In this document: piece after piece, positions 42,271 to 50,202 of the stretch
Position numbering within the stretch: position 1 is the stretch's first letter
How the letters are laid out: each line of letters opens with the position of its first letter
Assembly (NCBI GenBank): GCA_031426435.1
Contig: JANPLH010000612.1
Coordinates: 5,893-69,892 of the forward strand
From: UBA6168 sp031426435
GTDB lineage: Bacteria; Bacteroidota; Bacteroidia; Chitinophagales; Saprospiraceae
Direction: 5' to 3'
Length of the DNA: 64,000 nucleotides
The notes under the pieces: generated by a model
The model's input: the letters and a program-made list of their open reading frames with translations, nothing else
Databases searched by the model: none
What the model was told of the DNA's origin: nothing
Translations under genes and position numbers: made by a program

Positions 42271-44019
42271 GATGTTTTGCTGTTTCTTCTGCTCCACAAT
42301 ATACTCTCCTGTGCGCATGGCCAAGGCGAGTATCGTCCAAGTACAGTTCTTGTCGCCCTGCTGCACGATGGGGCCGCCATCGGTGACGAAGAGGTTCTTC
42401 ACCTCATGCGACTGGCACCATTTGTTGAGCGGGGCTTTTTTCGGGTCGTCGCCCATACGCACCGTGCCCACTTCGTGGATGATGCGGCCGGGGGCTTCGA
42501 GGCCGTAGTTGTTCTCCTTGCCTTGAATGCCCCAAGTGATATCAGCGCCCATCGCCTTCATCATTTCCTGGAAGGTCTCCTGCATGTGCTTGGCCTGGTT
42601 GATTTCGGCATCGGTCCATTTGTAGTGGAAACGCAGCACGGGTATGCCCCATTTGTCCACTTTATTCGGGTCAATTTCGCAGTAGTTGCTTTCGAGCGCA
42701 AGGCCAGTGCCCCGGCCCGCCATGCCCACATTGGAGCCGAAGAAGCGGCGGTGGTCCTGTTTGAGCGAAGCGCCATAACCGCCCGCCTCCTTGGTCTGGC
42801 CGTCCTTGGTGGGATACTTGCTGTTGATGCCCTGAATCCCGAAGCCGAAGCCGTAGGAGGGATCGCCCATGCCGCCCCAATACTCGATGTGGTAGCCACG
42901 GGGGAAGTCGAGCTTCGCTTTTTTATTATCAATCCACCAAGGTGAAAGGATGTGTACGCTGCCAACGCCGTCCTCGTTGTAGCGCTTGCGGTCAAGGAGT
43001 GAGGGCATGATGCCGCCCATGGCCACGCCCGTGGAGTCGTGGAGGTACCTGCCGACGGCACCGCTGCCATTGCCGATGCCGTTGGGGTGGCGGCTGCTCT
43101 TGGAGTTGAGCATGATGCGGGCCGAGCTGCATGCGCTGGCTGCGAGGATGACGGTTTTGGCCATCACTTGGTACTCCTGCCCATCGTCTTTGCTTACGTA
43201 AGCTACACCCGTGGCTTGGCCTTCTTTATCGGTCAAAACCTCCCGCACCATTGCGTTGCATTCCAGTTCGAGGCTGTACTTGGTCTGCGCTGGGATGACG
43301 AGGCAGGACGAGGATGAAAAGTCCCCGTAAATGCGACAGGCCCGCCCGCATTGGCCACAGTACCAGCATTTTTGGCGACCTGAATTGGCGTCTTTCAAGT
43401 CTTCTGTCAGCACCGAACCCCTACCGGGAATCACTGGGACGCCGATTTTTTGCCCTGCTTTTTTTATCAAAATTTCGTGGAGGCGGGGCTTCGGTGGCTT
43501 CATGAAGATGCCGTCCGGGTCGTTGGGCAGCCCTTCTTTCGTGCCGTAGATGCCAAGCATCACGTCAATTTTATCATAAAACGGCTTCACATCGTCGTAG
43601 CTGATGGGCCAGTCGTCGCCGACGCCGTCGTGGCTTTTGCCCTTGAAATCATTGGGGCCGAAGCGCAGCGAGATGCGCCCCCAGTGGTTGGTGCGCCCGC
43701 CGAGCATGTGCGAACGGAACCAGTGGAACTCGGTGCCCTCGGCGGCGGTGTAAGGCTCTCCGTCAATCTGCCAGCCGCCCATCGCAGCATCGAACTCGCC
43801 GAAAGCACGGGTGGTGCCAGCGCCCCGACGCAGCGATGCCCACGGCGGCAACATCTGGTGGGAGTGCAGTTTTGGGTCGTAAAATGGCCCAGCTTCGAGC
43901 ATCAGCACCTTGAGGCCCGCCTGCGAAAGCACATAGCCCGCCATGCCGCCCCCCGCACCGGAGCCCACGATGATAGCGTCATAGACGGTGGGCTTTTTCT
44001 TTATTTGGAAATTACTCAT
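42268..44019 (-). CDS. GMC-type FAD-dependent sugar dehydrogenase, large subunit
   Basis: The 583-residue flavoprotein has the FAD dinucleotide motif IIVGSGAGGGMAGYVLSQAG near residues 16-36. It has GGRTNHWGRISLRF, a cysteine-rich stretch KCWYCGQCGRACRIYG, and the GMC C-terminal region IIHEVGTVRMGDDPKKAPLN with NLFVTDGGPIV. It has no signal peptide of its own, as expected when the small subunit carries it. Homologues oxidise hydroxyl groups of glycosides or gluconate, including at C3. The Gfo/Idh/MocA, DUF1080 and isomerase genes nearby favour a glycoside 3-dehydrogenase role, which is inference. The spaced cysteines may bind a cluster. Confidence 0.9.
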   Translation of the reverse strand: MSNFQIKKKPTVYDAIIVGSGAGGGMAGYVLSQAGLKVLMLEAGPFYDPKLHSHQMLPPWASLRRGAGTTRAFGEFDAAMGGWQIDGEPYTAAEGTEFHWFRSHMLGGRTNHWGRISLRFGPNDFKGKSHDGVGDDWPISYDDVKPFYDKIDVMLGIYGTKEGLPNDPDGIFMKPPKPRLHEILIKKAGQKIGVPVIPGRGSVLTEDLKDANSGRQKCWYCGQCGRACRIYGDFSSSSCLVIPAQTKYSLELECNAMVREVLTDKEGQATGVAYVSKDDGQEYQVMAKTVILAASACSSARIMLNSKSSRHPNGIGNGSGAVGRYLHDSTGVAMGGIMPSLLDRKRYNEDGVGSVHILSPWWIDNKKAKLDFPRGYHIEYWGGMGDPSYGFGFGIQGINSKYPTKDGQTKEAGGYGASLKQDHRRFFGSNVGMAGRGTGLALESNYCEIDPNKVDKWGIPVLRFHYKWTDAEINQAKHMQETFQEMMKAMGADITWGIQGKENNYGLEAPGRIIHEVGTVRMGDDPKKAPLNKWCQSHEVKNLFVTDGGPIVQQGDKNCTWTILALAMRTGEYIVEQKKQQNI

Positions 44020-44053
44020 GTGAAGGATGTTTTTCTTTTTAAATTATCGGGGG

Positions 44054-44085
44054 GAAAGGTAGGAGAATTTTCTTTTTTGGTAAAA
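44054..44085 (-). promoter_or_regulatory. Probable promoter of the GMC dehydrogenase unit
   Basis: On the minus strand TTTT, a 20-base spacer and TACCTTTC (44054-44061, one base from consensus) precede the ATG by about 35 bases. Confidence 0.45.
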
Positions 44086-44097
44086 ATGAAAAACGGT

Positions 44098-44523
44098 TTA
44101 GTCGCCAATCACCGCAATACACTTCAGCTCAATCGCAATCGGCGTGGGTAGCGAGTCAACGCCCACTGTGGTGCGGCAGGGCTGGTTGTCCTTGAAATAC
44201 TCGGCATAGATGCGATTGTAGGTGTGAAAGTCCCGCTGCATATTGGTGAGGAAGACGGTTACGTCCACCAGCGAATCCCAAGTGGCGCCGCTGGCCTCCA
44301 GCACCGCCCGTACGTTGCGGAACACGGAATGGCACTGCGCCTCGAAATCGAACTCGGTGAAATTGCCTGCCGGGCTGCGGGTGAGGCCGGGTATGCCGTC
44401 CGTCTCAGCGTCCCGTGGCCCGATGCCGGAGAGGAAAAGCAGGTTGCCCACCCGGCGGGCATGGGGGTAGAGGCCGACGGGGCGGGGGGCGGTGGGGGTG
44501 GTTATTTTCACGTTTTCACTCAT
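44098..44523 (-). CDS. RidA-family enamine/imine deaminase-like protein
   Basis: The 141-residue protein matches the YjgF/RidA family: GLYPHARRVGNLLFLSGIGP, the central helix CHSVFRNVRAVLEASGATWD and VDVTVFLTNMQRDFHTYNRI, and CRTTVGVDSLPTPIAIELKC with the conserved arginine. RidA hydrolyses reactive enamine intermediates; this subgroup also resembles aminomuconate deaminases. The frame extends to a TTG at 44550, but the ATG at 44523 begins MSENVKIT. It is followed by the GMC gene after 78 bases and preceded by a TAAGATATAAGAT-family palindrome. Confidence 0.92.
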   Translation of the reverse strand: MSENVKITTPTAPRPVGLYPHARRVGNLLFLSGIGPRDAETDGIPGLTRSPAGNFTEFDFEAQCHSVFRNVRAVLEASGATWDSLVDVTVFLTNMQRDFHTYNRIYAEYFKDNQPCRTTVGVDSLPTPIAIELKCIAVIGD

Positions 44524-44535
44524 ACTGAAACCATT

Positions 44536-44640
44536 GTTTTTTGATTTCAAATATAAGATAGACGATATAAGATGTAAAATTCGGGGCTCGTGCTCAAAAT
44601 CTAAAATCTTATATCGTCTATCTTATATCTGAATCAAAAC
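44536..44640. repeat. TAAGATATAAGAT-family inverted repeat, copy 3
   Basis: gttttttgatttcaaatataagatagacga pairs with the reverse of tcgtctatcttatatctgaatcaaaac; the inner gatataagatgtaaaatt pairs with aaaatctaaaatcttatatc. It separates the Gfo/Idh/MocA and RidA genes. Confidence 0.85.
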
Positions 44641-44667
44641 ACTATAAAACTGGATGCGGTGGTCGGC

Positions 44668-45819
44668 TTAAACACTGACCCACTTCACCTTGCTCCTCCC
44701 GCTCGCAATCACTTTTTCGATAAACTTCATGCCCCGCACCCCATCGCTCACGGTGGGGAAGTCTTGGTAAACGGCGGGTGCTTCCACACCATCCAGCCGG
44801 GCACGGATGCAGATGGCGACGTTGCGGTAAATGCTGGCGAACGCTTCGAGGTAGCCCTCTGGGTGGCCGCCGGGGATACGGGTATGTGCCGTGGCCTCCG
44901 GGTATAGTTTGCCGATGCCCGTGCGAAAGATTTCCGTCGGCTTATCTAACCACTTGACAATCAAGGAATTGGGTTCCATCTGAAACCACTGCAAGCCTGC
45001 CTTGGTGCCATAGATGCGGATGTTCAGGTCATTCTCCTCGCCCGCCGAAATCTGGCTGGCGTGGAGGATGCCCTTCGCCCCATTGTCGAAATGGAGCAGC
45101 ACGTTGCCGTCGTCGTCGAGCAGACGGCCTTCCACGAAGGTGCTGATGTCGGCACAGAGTTCCGTGATTTTCAGCCCGGTGATGTACTCGGCGAGGTTCT
45201 CGGCGTGGGTGCCGATGTCGCCCATTGCGCCAGCGATGCCGCTTCGTTTTGGGTCGGTGCGCCATTCGGCTTGTTTGTAACCGGTGTCTTCCACTTTATT
45301 GGTGAGCCAGCCCTGTGGGTACTCCACCACGATTTTACGGATTTGGCCGATTTCACCGTTTCTCACCATCGCACGGGCCTGTTTTACCATCGGATAGCCG
45401 GTGTAGTTATGCGTCAGGGCGAAGATGAGGCCCGTCTCTTCCACAAGTTTTTGCAAGTGGAGTGCCTCTTTCATGTTGAAACAAAGCGGCTTGTCGCAAA
45501 CGACGTGGAAGCCGTTTTCTAAAGCCATCCTTGCGGGGGCGTAGTGCATGTGATTGGGTGTCACGATGCTCACGAAGTCCATGCGCTTGCTTTCAGGCAG
45601 CTTTTTTTCCTTCAAAATCATGTCCTTGAAGCTGCCATAGACCCGCTTTGGGTCTACGCAGAGGTCTTCGCCGGAGAGCCGTGACTTCTCAGGATCGGAG
45701 CTGAATGCCCCGCAAACCAATTCAATCTCTCCATCCAAAGCCGCCGCCATGCGGTGTACTCCTCCTATGAAGGCACCTCGGCCACCGCCGATCATACCCA
45801 TGCGGATTTTTCTTTTCAT
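44668..45819 (-). CDS. Gfo/Idh/MocA-family NAD(P)-dependent oxidoreductase
   Basis: The 383-residue protein has the Rossmann motif RMGMIGGGRGAFIGGVHRMA at its N-terminus, the family lysine in HVVCDKPLCFNMKEA, and NYTGYPMVKQARAMVRNGEI. The C-terminal sheet contains KRSGIAGAMGDIGTHAENL, with the Asp and His of the catalytic region. There is no signal peptide, so it is cytoplasmic. The computed frame begins at 45972 inside a repeat; the ATG at 45819 gives the canonical start. Relatives reduce 3-keto sugars or oxidise sugar derivatives. The adjacent DUF1080 gene upstream and GMC dehydrogenase downstream support that assignment. Confidence 0.92.
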   Translation of the reverse strand: MKRKIRMGMIGGGRGAFIGGVHRMAAALDGEIELVCGAFSSDPEKSRLSGEDLCVDPKRVYGSFKDMILKEKKLPESKRMDFVSIVTPNHMHYAPARMALENGFHVVCDKPLCFNMKEALHLQKLVEETGLIFALTHNYTGYPMVKQARAMVRNGEIGQIRKIVVEYPQGWLTNKVEDTGYKQAEWRTDPKRSGIAGAMGDIGTHAENLAEYITGLKITELCADISTFVEGRLLDDDGNVLLHFDNGAKGILHASQISAGEENDLNIRIYGTKAGLQWFQMEPNSLIVKWLDKPTEIFRTGIGKLYPEATAHTRIPGGHPEGYLEAFASIYRNVAICIRARLDGVEAPAVYQDFPTVSDGVRGMKFIEKVIASGRSKVKWVSV

Positions 45820-45850
45820 TGCGATATGCTGCTTTTTATGACGACTATAG

Positions 45851-46030
45851 CCTTGATTTAAATATGTGGTATTTAATTTAAGATATAAGATGTATGATTT
45901 AAGATATAAGATTATAAAGTCGAAGAATGATTGTAAATGCTGGCACTTCGCCATAAAAATCGCTTCAATCAATCTATAATCTTATATTGTAAATCTTAAA
46001 TCAAATGCCACGTATTTAAATCAAAGCTAT
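45851..46030. repeat. TAAGATATAAGAT-family inverted repeat, copy 4 (longest)
   Basis: The left arm (ccttgatttaaatatgtggt, then two aagatataagat units) and the right arm (tcttatattgtaaatcttaa, then cacgtatttaaatcaaagc) pair over about 60 bases. The element fills the gap between the DUF1080 and Gfo/Idh/MocA genes. Confidence 0.85.
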
Positions 46031-46053
46031 CCCTTTGCAATTCCCCAAAATCT

Positions 46054-46827
46054 TTAAATCGAGCGAATCTTCACATTCCGGAACCGCACCTCGTGCTCAT
46101 GGTCCTGCAGGCCGATATGACCTTGTTTGGTGAGGCCGTACTGTGGGTAGCCCTTGAACTTGGATTTAGCGAGCTGCTCCTTCCATTTTGCGGAACCCAA
46201 CTCGTACTCCAAGCATTTTTGACCGTTGAGCCAATGCTCCACTTTGCCGTTGTTGTGGACAATCTTGGCAGTGTTCCATTCGCCGATGGACTTCATGGTA
46301 CAGCCAACGCCAGCCTCCATATCATAGTTGTCGCCTGTGCGGTGCATGTCCATGTTGAAATTGGGGTCCATTTTCGCCCAGGTATCGTTGTCAATCAACT
46401 GAAACTCTGGTGCATTGTGCCAGATAGCGCTGTCTTTTTCCTCCATGACGAAGTACAAAATGCCGCTGTTGGCGGAGTCAGTGAGCATGAAGTCAATGGA
46501 CAGTTCAAAATTGCCGAATTTCTCCGAAGTGATAAGGTCGCCGCCAAAGCCATCGGGCTTCGGGTTTGGTGTGGATGCAATGACCAATTCGCCGTTCTGT
46601 GCGGACCAACCGAGCTTGGGCAAGTCTGGTAGGTTGTAGCCCCGCCAGCCATTGAGGGTAGTGCCATCGAAAAGGAGCCGCCAGCCGGCAGCGCTCTCCT
46701 CAGCCGTGAGCGAATTGCTTGGGGCAACGGCTGGCGTATCGGTAGCAGCGGGTTTGGAAGGGGCGTTGTTCTGGCAGGAAGCCAGTGCGAATGCCGTGAT
46801 GAGTAAGGTAAAAAATTGATTCTTCAT
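46054..46827 (-). CDS. DUF1080 lipoprotein, probable 3-keto-glycoside hydrolase
   Basis: The 257-residue protein has a lipoprotein signal (TLLITAFALASC) and a Thr/Pro-rich spacer. One DUF1080 beta-sandwich follows: WRLLFDGTTLNGWRGYNLPD, FELSIDFMLTDSANSGILYF and GHIGLQDHEHEVRFRNVKIR. Characterised members cleave 3-keto-disaccharides or keto-glycosides after a dehydrogenase has oxidised C3. Position next to the Gfo/Idh/MocA gene and near the GMC pair fits. The start at 46827 is supported by the lipobox and by a well-formed promoter just upstream, which excludes the longer frame from 46890. Confidence 0.9.
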   Translation of the reverse strand: MKNQFFTLLITAFALASCQNNAPSKPAATDTPAVAPSNSLTAEESAAGWRLLFDGTTLNGWRGYNLPDLPKLGWSAQNGELVIASTPNPKPDGFGGDLITSEKFGNFELSIDFMLTDSANSGILYFVMEEKDSAIWHNAPEFQLIDNDTWAKMDPNFNMDMHRTGDNYDMEAGVGCTMKSIGEWNTAKIVHNNGKVEHWLNGQKCLEYELGSAKWKEQLAKSKFKGYPQYGLTKQGHIGLQDHEHEVRFRNVKIRSI

Positions 46828-46859
46828 GTTGTCCAGTTTTATTTTTATGTGAAACTGGG

Positions 46860-46891
46860 GCAAGATAGAGAAAATCCTTGCGGTGTTCAAA
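46860..46891 (-). promoter_or_regulatory. Promoter for the DUF1080 gene
   Basis: On the minus strand TTTG (46888-46891), a 20-base spacer and TATCTTGC (46860-46867) form a good Bacteroidota promoter, with a leader of about 25 bases to the ATG at 46827. Confidence 0.55.
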
Positions 46892-46938
46892 ATGGTATGA
46901 ACGACTTTTTTTAATCAACTGACAATCAAAATTTTATA

Positions 46939-46981
46939 AAACAAAAAGGGCTTTCAGCGTATTGATTGCTGGAAGCCCTTT
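46939..46981 (-). terminator. Terminator of the phosphatase-like gene
   Basis: AAAGGGCTTTCAGC (46945-46958) and GCTGGAAGCCCTTT form a 14-bp stem with one mismatch; on the minus strand the stem is followed by TTGTTTT. It starts 3 bases after the stop codon. Confidence 0.85.
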
Positions 46982-46983
46982 CG

Positions 46984-48612
46984 TTATTTTTTGACCAATC
47001 GGTATCGTCGGAGCACTTTTCGGTCGCCCTTCACGATGGCGAGGTACTTGCCAGGCGGCAAATGGTTGATTTTCAACGATTTAAGGTATTCTTTGGGCGT
47101 CTGGTTAGTGAGTTCCACGCGAGTTACCTCTTGTAATTTATGGTTGATGACCCGTATGACTACATTGCTGGTCTCCTCCAAGTTGTACTTGATTTGCGCC
47201 TCGCCCGATGCTGCATCTGCAACGACGAGGGGACAGGCTTCCCAGTTGCCTGTTTCGTCTTCAATAACAGGCACTTCCGAAAGCAGGGATTTGGCGGGCG
47301 ACTGGGCCTGTGTGCCGCCACGGGAGGCCATCATCCCTTCGTCGAAGGTGGGAATGGCTGGGCCCTTGGAGGCAATGGTAATCACATCGCCCGTGGGTGG
47401 GCTCCAAATGCGCAGGCCGACTGGGGTCTTGAAGATATTCTTTGGATCAATATTGGCCACCCGGCCAGCACCGTCCGTTTGTATGGTGCGCACTTCTATT
47501 TTATCCTTGTCGATGAAAATCCAGTTGAACTGGTTGAAGCTGCCGCTGGCACGGGTCCAGGTCTTGTCATCGTCGTTGCTGCGCAATGGTGCGCCCCAGC
47601 AGCCCTCGCCGATATAGACCGTGCCGTTCTCGTTGTCCCGCACGAAACCTTCATCACTCCCAGGCCCATTATCCGGCCGAATGGGATAGGTGCTCTTTAC
47701 CACGTGTGCGTCGCACTCCACCATGAGGTCCACGTTGTATTTCAAAAATAGCGGTGCCCAATTGGTCACTTGGTCGTTCTTCTCAGGCTTGCGGGCGGTG
47801 TGCGGCCGCATGGGATGATGATACTGCCCAATGCGCCAGAGGGCTTTCGAGCCGTAGGCCTTGAGGTCGCCTTCGAGCCAATCACGCTGGTCGCCGCCAA
47901 CAGGTATCAATGTGTTCAAGGTGTAAATGCGCACGAGGTTGCCGCCGAGCGAGGTGGTATAAAAGCCGCCCTCGGCCTGCATATCAAAAAGGTCAATCAG
48001 GCTTTTGTTGCTGTATTCATGGTTTCCACGGGCCACGATGATAGGCGTCACCCGCCCGTCTTCAGCGATGGTAAGCTGCCAGTCGTCGAACCACTCCTGC
48101 CATTCCATCGGGAAATCGTTTTCAGTGAAGTCGCCACCGAACATGACGCAATGCGGGCGCAGCTTCGCAACGAGGATGTTGGCGTCTTGCCGAGCGTCAC
48201 GGTGGTTGCGGGAGTCGCCGCCCGCAATGATGGACAGCCTGCGGTCGGGGCTGCTGGGGGCGGTGGTGAAGAAGTAGCGTTGGCTAATGCCCTCACTGTC
48301 TTTTACCAAAAAATAATAGGTGGTATTGGGCATGAGGTTTTCCAAGCGCACGAACTGGTTGTTCATTTCCTCCGCCAATTGGCTGCGGTCTGGGCGCTTA
48401 CTGAGGCCATACTCGGCGGCTTTTTTGCCATAGTCGTTCACGTCGAGCAGTAGCACGGGGTCGGTGCCAGATGCCTGGTTCCAGGCAATGGTGGCCGAGG
48501 TGGAGGCATTGCCTTGCCAAATGACCCGGAACTTGTCGGCCCGACCAAAGGCACTACCGGCCAAAAGGGTCAGCAACAGTGTTTGAATAATTTTCGGATG
48601 TTTAAGCAACAT
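46984..48612 (-). CDS. Secreted purple-acid-phosphatase-like metallophosphoesterase
   Basis: The 542-residue protein has a signal peptide (KHPKIIQTLLLTLLAGSAFG). A fibronectin-like N-terminal domain (about 28-115) is followed by the metallophosphoesterase domain with IIAGGDSRNHR, MFGGDFTEND, ARGNHEYS, QYHHPMRPH and VECDAHVV, the five metal-binding blocks of purple acid phosphatases. The final 80 residues (KYNLEETSNVVIRVINHKLQ to LPPGKYLAIVKGDRKVLRRY) look like a type IX secretion C-terminal domain, so it is probably surface-attached or released. It would free phosphate from organic esters. It has its own terminator. Confidence 0.9.
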   Translation of the reverse strand: MLLKHPKIIQTLLLTLLAGSAFGRADKFRVIWQGNASTSATIAWNQASGTDPVLLLDVNDYGKKAAEYGLSKRPDRSQLAEEMNNQFVRLENLMPNTTYYFLVKDSEGISQRYFFTTAPSSPDRRLSIIAGGDSRNHRDARQDANILVAKLRPHCVMFGGDFTENDFPMEWQEWFDDWQLTIAEDGRVTPIIVARGNHEYSNKSLIDLFDMQAEGGFYTTSLGGNLVRIYTLNTLIPVGGDQRDWLEGDLKAYGSKALWRIGQYHHPMRPHTARKPEKNDQVTNWAPLFLKYNVDLMVECDAHVVKSTYPIRPDNGPGSDEGFVRDNENGTVYIGEGCWGAPLRSNDDDKTWTRASGSFNQFNWIFIDKDKIEVRTIQTDGAGRVANIDPKNIFKTPVGLRIWSPPTGDVITIASKGPAIPTFDEGMMASRGGTQAQSPAKSLLSEVPVIEDETGNWEACPLVVADAASGEAQIKYNLEETSNVVIRVINHKLQEVTRVELTNQTPKEYLKSLKINHLPPGKYLAIVKGDRKVLRRYRLVKK

Positions 48613-48672
48613 TCAATTTCTTTTTAGGTGCTGGCAAATGGTGGGGTGCTACCTGCTACTGTTTGAAGACGG

Positions 48673-48855
48673 TTAATGGAACGGTTTGGCACAGCCGTTA
48701 TTGTTAAAATCTTGTTCAAATTGCCGCCGTGCATATTCGATTCTGTGTTCCAAACGGCTTTTCTCAATGTCTTTTGTTTTAACTTCGCCCCGCTTTCCAC
48801 GAAGGTAAGCCTTTTTCAAAACCAGTTTACGTTCAAATGGTTGTGCAGGGTTCAA
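48673..48855 (-). CDS. Possible small basic protein, TTG start
   Basis: A 60-residue frame upstream of the phosphatase gene encodes a charged helical peptide (KAYLRGKRGEVKTKDIEKSR, LEHRIEYARRQFEQDFNNNG). Its codon choice looks coding, but there is no ATG, only a TTG, and no family was recognised. It could also be the decayed end of a lost gene. The rest of the 298-base gap before glyA shows nothing else clear. Confidence 0.25.
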   Translation of the reverse strand: MNPAQPFERKLVLKKAYLRGKRGEVKTKDIEKSRLEHRIEYARRQFEQDFNNNGCAKPFH

Positions 48856-48910
48856 AACCTTGTCCTAAATGCCTACCGTCGACCGTAAGCCGTTAACCGT
48901 CTACCATTTT

Positions 48911-50200
48911 ATGACAACAGATACCGCCATTTTCAACCTGATAGACCAAGAGCTGGAGCGCCAGCGCCACGGCATCGAACTCATCGCCTCCGAGAATTTC
49001 ACCAGCGCCGAGGTCATCCGTGCAATGGGCTCCTGTTTGACCAATAAATATGCCGAAGGCTATCCTGGCAAACGCTACTATGGCGGCTGTGAAGTAGTGG
49101 ACCAAGTGGAAGAACTAGCCATCGAGCGATTAAAACAGCTTTTCGGTGCAGAATACGCCAACGTACAACCACATGCAGGCGCACAGGCCAATGCGGCGGT
49201 TTTTCTCGCCTGCCTCAATCCCGGTGACAAGATTTTGGGCCTCAACCTCGCCCACGGCGGTCACCTGTCGCATGGCTCGCCTGTCAACTTTAGTGGTAAG
49301 GTTTATAAACCCGTTTTCTATGGTGTGGAAGAAGCCACTGGCACGATTGATATGGACAAAGTGGAGGCACTCGCCATTGCGGAGCAGCCAAAACTCATCG
49401 TCTGCGGTGCCTCGGCCTACTCTCGTGACTGGGACTACCAGCGCTTCCGGGAAATCGCCGACAAGGTAGGCGCCCTACTCCTCGCCGACATTGCACACCC
49501 TGCTGGCCTCATCGCCGCCGGGCTGCTCAACGACCCGATGGAGCATTGCCATATCGTCACCTCTACCACGCACAAGACGCTGCGTGGCCCCCGTGGCGGC
49601 ATCATCATGCTCGGCAAAAACTTCGATAACCCATGGGGCCGCACCCAGAAGAACGGCACCATGATAAAAATGGGCACCATCCTCAACAGTGGTGTATTCC
49701 CCGGTATGCAGGGTGGGCCGCTGGAGCATGTCATCGCCGCCAAGGCCGTGGCTTTTGGCGAGGCGCTGCTGCCGGAGTTCAAAATCTACGGCGCTCAGGT
49801 GATGAAAAACGCTCAAGCTATGGCCGCCGCTTTTGTGGAGAAAGGCTACAAAATCATCTCCGGCGGCACCGATAACCACCTGATGCTCATTGACCTGCGG
49901 TCAAAAGGCGTGACGGGCAAACAGACTGAGGAGGCGCTAGTGCGGGCCGACATCACCGTGAACAAAAACATGGTGCCTTTTGATACCGCTTCGCCAATGG
50001 TGACTTCCGGCATCCGCATTGGTACAGCGGCCATGACCACCCGTGGCTTCGTGGAGGCTGACTTCCGCCGCACGGTGGAGTGGATTGACGCACTGGTGAT
50101 GGACGTGGAGAACGAGGAACTCATTCGAGAGACGAGGAAGGAGGTGAATAGGTTTATGGCGGGTTTTCCGTTGTATGAATCCGCCACGATGAGCGTTTAA
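48911..50200 (+). CDS. glyA: Serine hydroxymethyltransferase
   Basis: The 429-residue PLP enzyme interconverts serine and glycine and loads tetrahydrofolate with one-carbon units. Signatures are RHGIELIASENFTS, GYPGKRYYGGCEVVD, the folate-site LNLAHGGHLSHGSPVNF, and the PLP lysine in TSTTHKTLRGPRGG (near residue 222). The C-terminal GIRIGTAAMTTRGF is also intact. An ATG at 48869 exists, but the ATG at 48911 gives the usual start MTTDTAIFNLID. ScpA follows three bases after the stop, so the two are co-transcribed. Confidence 0.97.
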   Translation: MTTDTAIFNLIDQELERQRHGIELIASENFTSAEVIRAMGSCLTNKYAEGYPGKRYYGGCEVVDQVEELAIERLKQLFGAEYANVQPHAGAQANAAVFLACLNPGDKILGLNLAHGGHLSHGSPVNFSGKVYKPVFYGVEEATGTIDMDKVEALAIAEQPKLIVCGASAYSRDWDYQRFREIADKVGALLLADIAHPAGLIAAGLLNDPMEHCHIVTSTTHKTLRGPRGGIIMLGKNFDNPWGRTQKNGTMIKMGTILNSGVFPGMQGGPLEHVIAAKAVAFGEALLPEFKIYGAQVMKNAQAMAAAFVEKGYKIISGGTDNHLMLIDLRSKGVTGKQTEEALVRADITVNKNMVPFDTASPMVTSGIRIGTAAMTTRGFVEADFRRTVEWIDALVMDVENEELIRETRKEVNRFMAGFPLYESATMSV

Positions 50201-50202
50201 AA

